A DNA stretch of 15,870 nt from an uncultured Prevotella sp. (GTDB lineage: Bacteria > Bacteroidota > Bacteroidia > Bacteroidales > Bacteroidaceae): assembly GCA_902477645.1 (NCBI GenBank), contig CABSIA010000061.1:1-15870 (forward strand), given 5' to 3'. A program made the position numbers and the translations under genes. The stretch's first letter is position 1, and every line of letters begins with the position of its first letter. Positions 1 to 6,309 of this stretch are shown here, piece after piece. Under the pieces are notes generated by a model. That model was not told the origin of the DNA, searched no databases, and was given only the letters and a program-made list of their open reading frames with translations.

Positions 1-840
1 AAGCAGTTCACTGTATCGAAACCTGATATGGGACGCTATTTCGACACTCCAAGGGCTTCTTACAGCTGGCGAGACTACCGCATACCAACACATGTGGCAG
101 CAATGGAGGCTATAAGAGCCATCACACCTGACGACAAGACAACATTGTCGGAAATGCAATTATGGCTACTTCAGCAGAAACGCACACAGGCTTGGGACAC
201 ACCGATAATAAGTGCTGATGCCATCCACGCTTTCCTGACAGAAAACTCTAAGGCGTTGGCAACTCAGGAACAGACCGTAATAAGCATAGACGGCAAGCAA
301 ATCGCCTTGCCTGAGGCTACGGCAAAAGTAGGATACGTAAAGACAACGGCAGAAAACTCTAAGGCAAAAACAATAACATTCGACAAAACCTCTGAGGGGA
401 CATCGTGGGGTGCCGTATATGCACAGGCTTTGGTTCCAGCTACAGAGATTGAAAACTCAACATCGGGCATTAAGGTGGAACGCTCTCTAAGCACAGACGC
501 AAAGGCTTTGAAAGTTGGCGACAAGGTGACAATGAAAATAACCATTACCGCAGACCGTGACTACGACTTCGTTCAGGTGAGCGAGCAGCGTGCCGCATGC
601 CTTGAGCCTGTAGCACAGCTGAGCGGCTATAGAGGCGGCTACTACATTGCACCGCAGGACAACTGCACAAACTATTTCTTCGACCGTCTGGCTAAAGGCA
701 AGCACGTCATCGAGACTGAGTATTATGTAGTAAGACCTGGCGTTTACTCTTCCGGCTCATGCACGGCAGAATGCGCATACTCTCCAGCATTCGCAGGAAG
801 AGCAAAACAGATGATAATGAGCGTAGGAGGTGAGAGGTGA
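1..840 (+). CDS. Alpha-2-macroglobulin family protein, C-terminal part (5' end outside window)
   Basis: The frame is open from base 1, so this is the 3' end of a gene that begins upstream; the ATG at base 28 is internal. The visible ~279 residues match the carboxy-terminal part of bacterial alpha-2-macroglobulin-like proteins: a helical complement-like segment (YSWRDYRIPTHVAAMEAI, then QLWLLQQKRTQAWDTP, roughly residues 20-75), followed by a beta-sandwich tail with the motif VGDKVTMKITITADRDYDFV and a receptor-binding-like end containing YFFDRLAKGKHVIETEYYV. Proteins of this family are large envelope proteins thought to trap proteases; the Bacteroidetes members are usually near 1,800-2,000 residues, so most of the protein is missing here. 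Any thioester or bait region would lie upstream and cannot be judged. The stop is 53 bases before the next start, so co-transcription with the DUF1573 gene is plausible. Family assignment is from remembered sequence patterns; the exact biological role is unknown. Confidence 0.8.
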   Translation, partial: KQFTVSKPDMGRYFDTPRASYSWRDYRIPTHVAAMEAIRAITPDDKTTLSEMQLWLLQQKRTQAWDTPIISADAIHAFLTENSKALATQEQTVISIDGKQIALPEATAKVGYVKTTAENSKAKTITFDKTSEGTSWGAVYAQALVPATEIENSTSGIKVERSLSTDAKALKVGDKVTMKITITADRDYDFVQVSEQRAACLEPVAQLSGYRGGYYIAPQDNCTNYFFDRLAKGKHVIETEYYVVRPGVYSSGSCTAECAYSPAFAGRAKQMIMSVGGER

Positions 841-893
841 GAATAAATTACAGAAACCTACACTCCCCTACAAAAACTAAAAAAAACAAGACA

Positions 894-1967
894 ATGCTAA
901 AAAAGATATTTATCACAGCCATGCTGTTGGCAACATTGTCAACAGCCCATGCGCAAACCATAGAGGCTACACAGGAACTGGTGGACATCGGACAGGTGGA
1001 ATTTCAGAAACCTGCAACAGTGAGCTTCAAACTGAAAAATCTGTCGGGAAAGCCATTCCGCATCAACAAAATACAAACCGACTGCGGATGTACTACTGTA
1101 GAAGCACCACAAGGCATAATCGAGAAAGGTGCGACATACAATGTTACGGCAACGTATGATGCCAGGACTCTCGGGCGATTTACAAAACGCGCATACCTAA
1201 CCCTCGACAACGGACAGGAGCCTTTACGCCTGACAATCCGTGGAGTTGTGGTCAACGAGGTCGTGGACTTTGTTGGCGGCTATCCATATACACTCGGAGC
1301 ACTGATGGTAGACAACAACGAGATAGAGTTTGATGACGTTAACCGTGGAGCACAGCCATATCAGACCATACACATACTAAACACCAGCGACCAGCCATCG
1401 CAGCCACAGCTGATGCACCTGCCACCCTACCTCACCGCCGAGGTGTCGCCAACGACCATTATGCCTGGACATTCAGGAAAGGCGACGATAACCCTCGACT
1501 CACACAAGCTACGCAACTTCGGACTGTCGCAAACAAACATTTACCTCGGCTTTGCACAAGGCGACAAAGTTGCCGTAAACAAGGCTATTGAGGTATCAGC
1601 CGTTCTGCTGCCCGATTTTGAGGAACTCAGCGATGGGGAGCTTTCAATTGCCCCACATATCCATATTTCTGCCGACACACTCGACTTGGGCTCTTTCAGC
1701 GGCAAAAAAAAGAAAAATGGCAACATAGAAATTACCAACACCGGTAAGTCTACTCTCGACATACGCTCGCTGCAGATGTTCAACGCCGGACTGAAAGTAT
1801 CGCTGAACAAGACAAAGCTGGAGCCTGGAGAGACCGCAAAACTGCGTGTGACAGCCATAGCCTCAGATATTAAAGGCGCAAAACGCCTGCCACGAATTCT
1901 TATAATCACCAACGACCCCGACAGGCCTAAAGTTGTAATCTGGGTGAAAGTAAAGAACGAAGAGTGA
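894..1967 (+). CDS. Secreted DUF1573 domain protein
   Basis: This is a 357-residue protein with a clear Sec signal peptide (MLKKIFITAMLLATLSTAHA, cleavage likely near AHA-Q). I chose the ATG at 894 because it puts the signal peptide at the extreme N-terminus; an in-frame GTG at 837 would add 19 polar residues and overlap the upstream stop. Residues about 28-115 carry the DUF1573 pattern: VDIGQVEFQKPATVSFKLKN, then the conserved DCGCTTVE with Cys64 and Cys66. The rest is beta-rich, with further Ig-like repeats (ISADTLDLGSFSGKKKKNG, and ITNTGKSTLDIRSLQ near residues 260-305). DUF1573 proteins are abundant in Bacteroidetes, predicted to be periplasmic or surface-exposed; their function is not established. 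The final codons and the TGA stop lie inside a 7-base tandem repeat that runs to the ispH start, so the very C-terminus (KNEE) is probably repeat-derived. It appears co-directional and likely co-transcribed with ispH. Confidence 0.85.
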   Translation: MLKKIFITAMLLATLSTAHAQTIEATQELVDIGQVEFQKPATVSFKLKNLSGKPFRINKIQTDCGCTTVEAPQGIIEKGATYNVTATYDARTLGRFTKRAYLTLDNGQEPLRLTIRGVVVNEVVDFVGGYPYTLGALMVDNNEIEFDDVNRGAQPYQTIHILNTSDQPSQPQLMHLPPYLTAEVSPTTIMPGHSGKATITLDSHKLRNFGLSQTNIYLGFAQGDKVAVNKAIEVSAVLLPDFEELSDGELSIAPHIHISADTLDLGSFSGKKKKNGNIEITNTGKSTLDIRSLQMFNAGLKVSLNKTKLEPGETAKLRVTAIASDIKGAKRLPRILIITNDPDRPKVVIWVKVKNEE

Positions 1968-1984
1968 AGAACGAAGAGTAAAAA
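1950..1984 (+). repeat. Five tandem heptanucleotides (RYGAAGA-like) abutting the ispH start
   Basis: Reading in sevens: GTAAAGA, ACGAAGA, GTGAAGA, ACGAAGA, GTAAAAA, directly followed by the ispH ATG at 1985. The TGA stop of the DUF1573 gene sits in the third unit. A 19-base stretch (1959-1977) is identical to bases 8887-8905 in the nrdJ-folB gap. The repeat supplies a purine-rich leader that could serve ribosome access. Confidence 0.85.
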
Positions 1985-2842
1985 ATGCTACAAATAGAAA
2001 TTGACAACGGAAGCGGTTTCTGCTTCGGAGTTACAACAGCAATACGAAAAGCTGAAGAGGAGCTTGCCAAAGGCAAGCCGCTGTATTGTCTCGGCGACAT
2101 TGTCCACAACGGCATGGAGGTTGAGCGCCTGCATGCCAAGGGACTGATTACCATAAACCATGGGCAACTCAGCAAACTGCACAACGCTAAAGTTTTGCTG
2201 AGAGCCCATGGTGAGCCACCCGAGACTTACGAGCTGGCAAAACAAAACAACATAGACATCATCGATGCCACCTGCCCAGTGGTTCTGGCGCTGCAAAGAA
2301 GGATAAAACAGCAATTCGACTCCGCACCAGACGCACAGATTGTGATATTCGGAAAAAACGGACATGCCGAAGTGTTGGGACTCGTGGGGCAAACCAAACA
2401 GCAGGCAATAGTTATAGAGAAACTTGAGGATGCGAAAAAACTTGACTTCAACAAAGATATTTATCTATATTCGCAAACAACAAAAGGTCTCGACGATTTT
2501 CATCACATCATCGACTACATACAAACCCACATATCGCCCGAGGCAACATTTAAAAGCTTTGACACTATCTGCCGGCAGGTAGCCAACCGCATGCCAAACA
2601 TCGCAGCTTTTGCCGTACGCCACGACCTGATACTATTCGTTAGCGGAAAAAAAAGCTCAAACGGAAAAGTTCTCTTTTCCGAATGTCTCAGCGTAAACCC
2701 AAACAGCCACCTCATAGAGAGTGCCGCGGAGATAGACATGGCATGGTTGCAAGGTGTCACAACTATCGGTATTTGTGGTGCCACAAGTACTCCAAAATGG
2801 CTTATGGAGGAGTGCAGAGATGCCATTTTGTCGGCAAAATGA
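1985..2842 (+). CDS. ispH: 4-hydroxy-3-methylbut-2-enyl diphosphate reductase
   Basis: IspH catalyses the last step of the MEP isoprenoid pathway, reducing HMBPP to IPP and DMAPP in the cytoplasm with a [4Fe-4S] cluster. The 285-residue length is normal for the short form. The three cluster cysteines are all visible: Cys13 in SGFCFGV, Cys97 in DATCPVV and Cys196 in DTICRQVANR. Conserved substrate-binding histidines appear in HNGMEVERL, RAHGEPPETY and GKNGHAEVLG, the last with the catalytic-type acidic residue after it, and the SGKKSSNG and GATSTPKWLMEE motifs complete the active site. No domain fusion (some clostridial IspH are fused to S1) is present. It begins immediately after a heptanucleotide repeat that ends the upstream DUF1573 gene, 17 bases from that stop, so it is probably translated from a shared transcript. 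No terminator is obvious after it. Confidence 0.96.
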   Translation: MLQIEIDNGSGFCFGVTTAIRKAEEELAKGKPLYCLGDIVHNGMEVERLHAKGLITINHGQLSKLHNAKVLLRAHGEPPETYELAKQNNIDIIDATCPVVLALQRRIKQQFDSAPDAQIVIFGKNGHAEVLGLVGQTKQQAIVIEKLEDAKKLDFNKDIYLYSQTTKGLDDFHHIIDYIQTHISPEATFKSFDTICRQVANRMPNIAAFAVRHDLILFVSGKKSSNGKVLFSECLSVNPNSHLIESAAEIDMAWLQGVTTIGICGATSTPKWLMEECRDAILSAK

Positions 2843-2917
2843 TTAATTGAGATAACGTTCACGACAATTTGGGATAAGTAGTGTATTATTAACCTTTTAT
2901 ATATTGTAACTTTTGCT

Positions 2918-2925
2918 TAATTTTG
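2918..2925 (+). promoter_or_regulatory. Bacteroidetes -7 promoter box for the AraC-type gene
   Basis: TAATTTTG fits the TAnnTTTG consensus and lies in the 145-base gap after ispH, 62 bases before the regulator start. No good TTTG -33 box is seen at the usual 19-22 base distance, so the promoter is moderately supported. Confidence 0.5.
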
Positions 2926-2987
2926 TGCACGATAGTGATTTAAACCAATCGTAAAAACCTAAATAATTACGATAAAGCGCAAAAACT

Positions 2988-3377
2988 ATGGCGAGAAAAA
3001 AAGCAGAAAAAACAATAACCCCAAAAGATGATGCGATAGAGAAGAGAATGTTCAACCGCATTCACTCCTTCATCTTAAAGGATGACAATTACCTGACGCC
3101 AAAGATGTCACGTGATTTAATTTTGAAAAAGACAGGTGTGCCCAAGAACAAGTTTGCACCTCTGTTCCGCAAATACATAGGCATAAAGTACACTGATTAT
3201 ATCAATGGACTTCGGTTGGAGCATGCAATAGAGCAACTTGGCGAGCATCCAGAGTACACAGTAGAGACTATTGCACAGGAGTGTGGCATACCAAAACTGC
3301 AGACATTCTACAGGCTGTTTACAGAAAAGTTCGGTATGCCGCCGGCAGAATACCGCAACAAGAAACTAACAAAATAA
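2988..3377 (+). CDS. Small AraC-type helix-turn-helix regulator
   Basis: A 129-residue protein made almost entirely of an AraC/XylS-like DNA-binding region. Residues about 40-125 give the double helix-turn-helix: a first HTH around MSRDLILKKTGVPKNKFAPL with FRKYIGIKYTDYINGLRLEHA as the linking helix, and a second in YTVETIAQECGIPKLQTFYR followed by the typical end FTEKFGMPPAEYRNKKL. The N-terminal 20 residues are Lys-rich and there is no ligand-binding or membrane domain, so this is a stand-alone DNA binder. AraC proteins normally have 250-300 residues; comparable HTH-only forms occur in Bacteroidetes as C-terminal parts of larger sensors or as free proteins. The upstream gap offers a promoter and no broken N-terminal domain, so I read it as a complete small gene. 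Its target is unknown. It is followed by a transposase remnant on the opposite strand. Confidence 0.75.
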   Translation: MARKKAEKTITPKDDAIEKRMFNRIHSFILKDDNYLTPKMSRDLILKKTGVPKNKFAPLFRKYIGIKYTDYINGLRLEHAIEQLGEHPEYTVETIAQECGIPKLQTFYRLFTEKFGMPPAEYRNKKLTK

Positions 3378-3956
3378 ATCAAATACAAAAACCACAAAAA
3401 ATAATACAAATCTATGCTCGAGACTAATTGCTTGGCAACTCAACACAAGGCAGCTATTAGTTTCGGGCAAGGATATAAAGTAGTACCTCCAAAAAGGTAC
3501 TATTTTTAATTTATCCAGCCCAAGCCTGCAAGCCTCTTCGGAAGTCTCGCCAGTTGCCACAACGGTTCTTCTTGGGATTACGCCTACTATGGATTTGAGC
3601 CCATTGAACTTTTTCTTAAATATTTTTTCCGTGATGTCCCCATAGCTGACAACAATGCACTTTCTCTCTTCCAGTCTTCCATGTCCCTCATTGGCAGAGC
3701 AATGCCTTGTTGCAATTTTACAGTTACCGCCGGAGACATACTCGTCGATTATTCCCTTTGCCAACTTGTAACTTGTCTTTTGGTTCTCTTTTAAAGCTAT
3801 GACATAGTCTCCTTTGCCGTCTATAATCTTCTCTGTTATAGAGGTTTGGCATCCCATTGCGTCGATGGTGACTATTGTGTTTGAAATATCAATCGCACTC
3901 AGAAGCTTAGGAATAGTTGAGAAGAAAAACTGTCGTACAAACAACGGTACAGACAA
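3366..3956 (-). pseudogene. ISAs1-family transposase, central fragment only
   Basis: The open frame has 196 codons, but similarity to ISAs1 (H-repeat-type) transposases is confined to about 3453-3920, the middle third of a normally ~370-residue enzyme. Recognisable pieces in order are TIPKLL, NTIVTIDAMGCQ (with the catalytic Asp), KGDYVIALKENQK, NEGHGRLEERK, FNGLKSIVGVIPRRT and ATGETSEE, then RYYFISLPETNS. The N-terminal region and the C-terminal HW..EN..HW part with the last catalytic acid are missing, and no terminal inverted repeats are visible, so it cannot be active. Between GETSEE and RYYFIS there are 15 extra codons (bases 3489-3533) that I do not expect in the family; they contain half of an inverted repeat. 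The outer ends of the open frame are probably not transposase. It marks an old insertion event between the AraC gene and the Rpn gene. Family call is from motif memory, not a search. Confidence 0.75.
3477..3507 (+). terminator. Hairpin plus T-run inside the transposase remnant
   Basis: TAGTACCT (3481-3488) and AGGTACTA (3495-3502) form a perfect 8-bp stem with a 6-base loop, extendable by four weaker pairs, and the right arm is followed by TTTTT (3503-3507). On the plus strand this has the form of an intrinsic terminator about 100 bases after the AraC-type gene. It may equally be a by-product of the small insertion in the transposase. Confidence 0.45.
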
Positions 3957-3987
3957 GAAGTATCTGAATAAGAAATAGAGTTAAAAG

Positions 3988-4019
3988 TTTGGGTGATATT
4001 GATATTTATCGTATATTTG
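3988..4019 (+). promoter_or_regulatory. Canonical Bacteroidetes promoter for the Rpn-family gene
   Basis: TTTG at 3988-3991 and TATATTTG at 4012-4019 are separated by 20 bases, matching the -33 TTTG / -7 TAnnTTTG architecture. The expected transcript begins a few bases after 4019, which excludes an in-frame upstream ATG at 3989 as the gene start and supports the ATG at 4052. Confidence 0.75.
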
Positions 4020-4051
4020 CACATGTAAACCAAGAAGAAGGAGAGGAGACT

Positions 4052-5047
4052 ATGAAATATTATGGTGCAAATCCGATATACGACACGGTATTCAAGTATC
4101 TGATGGAAGACGAGCGCATAGCGATGACCATTCTTTCAGCATTGCTCAAGCAGAAGGTTGTGGCAATATCGCAGCGCGCCCACGAATACTCCAACATAAC
4201 AAAGAACGATGTGACAATGTTCCGCATCGACTTTGCCGCCACTGTCCGTGACGAAGAGGGCAAAGAGAAGCACATTCTAATAGAACTTCAGAAGACATGG
4301 GTGGAGACAGAGACCTTACGTTTCCGCCAGTATCTCGGCGCACAATACAACAAGAAAGAGAATATTGCCGGCAAAGGCTCTGGACAGCACGCCTTGCCCA
4401 TGGTGGCAGTTTATCTGCTGGGCCATAGGGTCGGCGATATCGAGGAGCCAGTTGTATACGTCAGCCACAAGCCATACGATTATAACGGTGTGGAGGTAAA
4501 GGAAGGTATGCCTGACCCGTTTGTGTCAAGCCTTACCCATGACAGCATCATCGTGCAGATACCTCTGCTCCATGGACGTGTCAATCCGAGGCTTGAGGAA
4601 GTACTCTTCTGTTTCGACCAGACAAACTGCTCTCCGACAGACCGGCAGGTGATAGAGATTGACGAGTCACGCTTTGCTGGCAATCCCGACATGGAACATA
4701 TCATGCGCCGCCTTATTTCAGCAGCTTCTAACCCCAATGTCCGACAGGATATGAACGTAGAGGACGAATATTTCACTGCGATAGAAGACAGAGATACCGC
4801 TATAATGTGTCGTGACAAGACTATTGCCGAGCAGGACAGACTGATTGAGCAAAAGAGCACTCTGTTGGAGCAAAAGGACGCACAGCTTGAGCAGAAGAAC
4901 GCACAGCTTGAGCAGAAGAACGCACAGCTTGAACAGAAAGAAAACGCTTTGCAAGCAATGGTGAAGGCTCTTAAAGACGCAGGTATGAGCACCGAACATA
5001 TATCTTCAATGACCGGGCTTGACGAAAACTATATTTCTTCTATCTGA
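4052..5047 (+). CDS. Rpn/PD-(D/E)XK nuclease-family protein with repeat coiled coil
   Basis: A 331-residue member of the Rpn-type (recombination-promoting nuclease, transposase-associated PD-(D/E)XK) family, which are DNA endonucleases. The N-terminus NPIYDTVFKYLMEDERIAM is typical, and the active site is visible as Asp60 in RIDFAATVRDEEG and Glu78-Leu-Gln80-Lys81 in ILIELQKTW; a second conserved stretch is RFRQYLGAQY. From about residue 250 the protein becomes a coiled coil with heptads of the form LEQKNAQ, coded by five 21-base tandem units, ending in a short helix-turn-helix-like tail (KDAGMSTEHISSMTGLDENY). I start it at 4052, after a purine-rich AAGAAGGAGAGGAG, because its promoter ends at 4019 and the in-frame ATG at 3989 lies inside it. 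It has its own promoter and a hairpin terminator, so it is a monocistronic, probably mobile gene next to an IS remnant. Cellular role is uncertain. Confidence 0.85.
   Translation: MKYYGANPIYDTVFKYLMEDERIAMTILSALLKQKVVAISQRAHEYSNITKNDVTMFRIDFAATVRDEEGKEKHILIELQKTWVETETLRFRQYLGAQYNKKENIAGKGSGQHALPMVAVYLLGHRVGDIEEPVVYVSHKPYDYNGVEVKEGMPDPFVSSLTHDSIIVQIPLLHGRVNPRLEEVLFCFDQTNCSPTDRQVIEIDESRFAGNPDMEHIMRRLISAASNPNVRQDMNVEDEYFTAIEDRDTAIMCRDKTIAEQDRLIEQKSTLLEQKDAQLEQKNAQLEQKNAQLEQKENALQAMVKALKDAGMSTEHISSMTGLDENYISSI
4847..4951 (+). repeat. Five 21-base tandem repeats coding coiled-coil heptads
   Basis: Units at 4847-4867, 4868-4888, 4889-4909, 4910-4930 and 4931-4951. The third and fourth are identical; the second differs by two bases; the outer ones have diverged. 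Each codes one heptad (EQKNAQL-like), so gain or loss of a unit keeps frame and heptad register. Confidence 0.9.
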
Positions 5048-5069
5048 CAAGATACATACACATATAATC

Positions 5070-5109
5070 AAGGTGTAGCTTCATTTTGAATACAAAAAAG
5101 CTACACCTT
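5070..5109. terminator. Bidirectional intrinsic terminator between convergent genes
   Basis: AAGGTGTAGCTT (5070-5081) and AAGCTACACCTT (5098-5109) are perfect 12-base inverted repeats around a 16-base loop. It lies 22 bases after the Rpn stop and 19 bases beyond the nitroreductase stop, fitting a shared terminator for the two converging genes. Confidence 0.8.
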
Positions 5110-5128
5110 ATTGTCATTTAGCCTATAG

Positions 5129-5869
5129 TTACCTGAAAAAGCCTTGTTTTTTCAGGGCATCCAAAAAGCCTACGGACATAGCCTCATTGTCTTTCTTTGT
5201 ATACCTTATGTCGGTAAAAATCTGCGCAAGAGTTTCCTTGTTGTTTATCCTCACAAACTCCTTGTTTTCCAGCAGTGCTTCCTTCTCGGCATAATGCCGG
5301 TCTATGTCTTCAGTCGAATAAGCGTGATAGGTTTCCTTATGCACAAACGCATCAACGGCAAGACGGTCAGCAAGAGGCGGGTTCTCATCAGGCCATCCCA
5401 CAGTGAGCGTAGCAACAGGCATAACGAGCTTTGGCAGTTTCAAAGTGTCGATAATAAGCTGCGGCATATACACAGTTGTACCAAGAAAACAAAGCCCAAG
5501 CCCCTCCTCTTCGGCAAGATTGCAAAATGTCTGAGTAAACAAAAGAGCATCCGTGGCCGCATTCATAAAAGATAGGAAATTATCGTAGCCCGGATTCGCC
5601 TTACGCAGAAGGCACCAGTCGGTGGAACGGCGGAAATCTGCACAAACCGTAACAACGACAGGAGCATGCGTCACCATAGGCTGATTGAAATGAGCCGGAG
5701 CCAAATTTTCTTTCATGCCCTTATCACGTGTCACCACAACGCTGTACAACTGCATGTTTCCCATTGTCTGTGTTCTTGAAGCTTGAGCGAACAGCCTGTT
5801 AAGCATTTCCTCGCTTATGTCTTTCTGCTGATACCTACGTATCGATCTGCGGGTTTCTATTGTCTTCAT
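5129..5869 (-). CDS. Nitroreductase-family flavoprotein
   Basis: A 246-residue FMN-dependent NAD(P)H oxidoreductase of the nitroreductase superfamily, cytoplasmic. The N-terminal ETRRSIRRYQQKDISEEML is the phosphate-binding arginine motif of the FMN site; ASRTQTMGNMQLYSVVV is the next FMN-contact region (usually A..APS..N.Q.W); AATDALLFTQTFCNLAEEEG is the long central helix and GLCFLGTTVYMPQLI the glycine motif; TLTVGWPDENPPLADRL with the following charged tail is the typical end. There is an NfsA/FRP-like C-terminal extension. The physiological substrate cannot be told: such enzymes reduce quinones, flavins or nitroaromatics, and in anaerobes they affect metronidazole susceptibility. A -7 box (TATCTTTG on the minus strand) lies 24 bases upstream, within one copy of a duplicated 59-base segment. 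It is alone in its transcription unit. Confidence 0.88.
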   Translation of the reverse strand: MKTIETRRSIRRYQQKDISEEMLNRLFAQASRTQTMGNMQLYSVVVTRDKGMKENLAPAHFNQPMVTHAPVVVTVCADFRRSTDWCLLRKANPGYDNFLSFMNAATDALLFTQTFCNLAEEEGLGLCFLGTTVYMPQLIIDTLKLPKLVMPVATLTVGWPDENPPLADRLAVDAFVHKETYHAYSTEDIDRHYAEKEALLENKEFVRINNKETLAQIFTDIRYTKKDNEAMSVGFLDALKKQGFFR

Positions 5870-5892
5870 CTTAAAATAATTATAACTGCATG

Positions 5893-5900
5893 CAAAGATA
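5893..5900 (-). promoter_or_regulatory. -7 promoter box for the nitroreductase gene
   Basis: Read on the minus strand this is TATCTTTG, a perfect TAnnTTTG box, 24 bases before the start codon. It overlaps the edge of the first 59-base repeat copy. The second copy gives TATCTTTA at the same place, so only the first copy has the full box. No strong -33 box is seen. Confidence 0.55.
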
Positions 5901-6030
5901 GTGCTAACGAATGGAATATAAAAGAAAAATGCTGTTTTTCTTTTTATTCCTGAGTGCTGCCTATCTTATCTAAAGATAGTGCTAACGAATGAAATATAAA
6001 AGAAAAACAGCATTTTTCTTTTTATTCCTG
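5894..6030 (+). repeat. Duplicated 59-base segment with a loop-inverted hairpin
   Basis: Copy 1 is 5894-5952 and copy 2 is 5972-6030, starting AAAGATAGTGCTAACGAATG and ending TTTTTCTTTTTATTCCTG, separated by 19 bases. They differ at one base (5914 G versus 5992 A) and in a 5-base core: GAAAAA-TGCTG-TTTTTC in copy 1 and GAAAAA-CAGCA-TTTTTC in copy 2. The cores are reverse complements, that is, the loop of the A/T-rich hairpin is flipped. The pair fills the region between the nitroreductase promoter and the palindrome pair. Confidence 0.9.
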
Positions 6031-6145
6031 TAGAACCGTTGCATGTAACGGCCGCAATTGGCAAACGTAATCTATGCGAGTTTTGTATATATTAAATATT
6101 CCTAATGACACCTTGCTTGCGGCCGCCACATGTAGCGGCCCTACA
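6029..6145. repeat. Composite element: two inverted GC-rich palindromic units
   Basis: Unit A (6029-6059) reads TGTAGAACCGTTGCATGTAA then CGGCCGCAATT. Unit B (6116-6145), read on the minus strand, is TGTAGGGCCGCTACATGTGG then CGGCCGCAAG. They are inverted copies of one ~30-base imperfect palindrome around 56 bases of AT-rich DNA. A second composite of the same design is at 14419-14519 and a single unit at 11596-11625. The design recalls REP/BIME-type intergenic elements. Confidence 0.8.
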
Positions 6146-6281
6146 AATCTCACAACCTAACATTTACGAATACGGCATATAGCTTTGTCAGCAAGAAAGT
6201 TACCCGTTACGGAAAACTTTTTAGCAAGAACAATTAAAAAAGTTTTCTATTTTTTTATTTCTGTATTCAATAATTTATATA

Positions 6282-6289
6282 TAACTTTG
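6282..6289 (+). promoter_or_regulatory. -7 promoter box for nrdJ
   Basis: TAACTTTG matches TAnnTTTG, 20 bases before the nrdJ ATG. The -33 region is T-rich (ATTTCTG near 6257-6263) without a clean TTTG. The implied leader is only about 15 bases, too short for a riboswitch. Confidence 0.6.
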
Positions 6290-6309
6290 CGGCATTATAA
6301 TACTAAACA

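Larger units (their letters stand above)
5870..6309. other. 440-base intergenic region with no gene
   Basis: Between the divergent nitroreductase and nrdJ genes. It holds, in order, the nitroreductase -7 box, two 59-base repeats, the palindrome pair, about 135 bases of AT-rich DNA, and the nrdJ promoter. I see no coding frame and no cobalamin-riboswitch-like conserved box. Confidence 0.75.

Noticed and set aside
837..893. GTG start for the DUF1573 gene
   Set aside because: It would place 19 polar residues before an otherwise perfect signal peptide and overlap the previous gene; the ATG at 894 is better.
3989..4051. Upstream ATG start for the Rpn-family gene
   Set aside because: The ATG at 3989 lies inside the promoter, so it would not be transcribed.
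5144..5575. 143-codon plus-strand frame
   Set aside because: Antisense to the nitroreductase gene, whose family motifs are clear.
6029..6145. CRISPR array from the repeated palindromes
   Set aside because: Only two units, in inverted rather than direct orientation, and no cas genes; the same units occur singly elsewhere.
6146..6309. Cobalamin riboswitch controlling the B12-dependent reductase
   Set aside because: The promoter box leaves only a leader of about 15-20 bases, and no conserved B12-box-like sequence was seen upstream.
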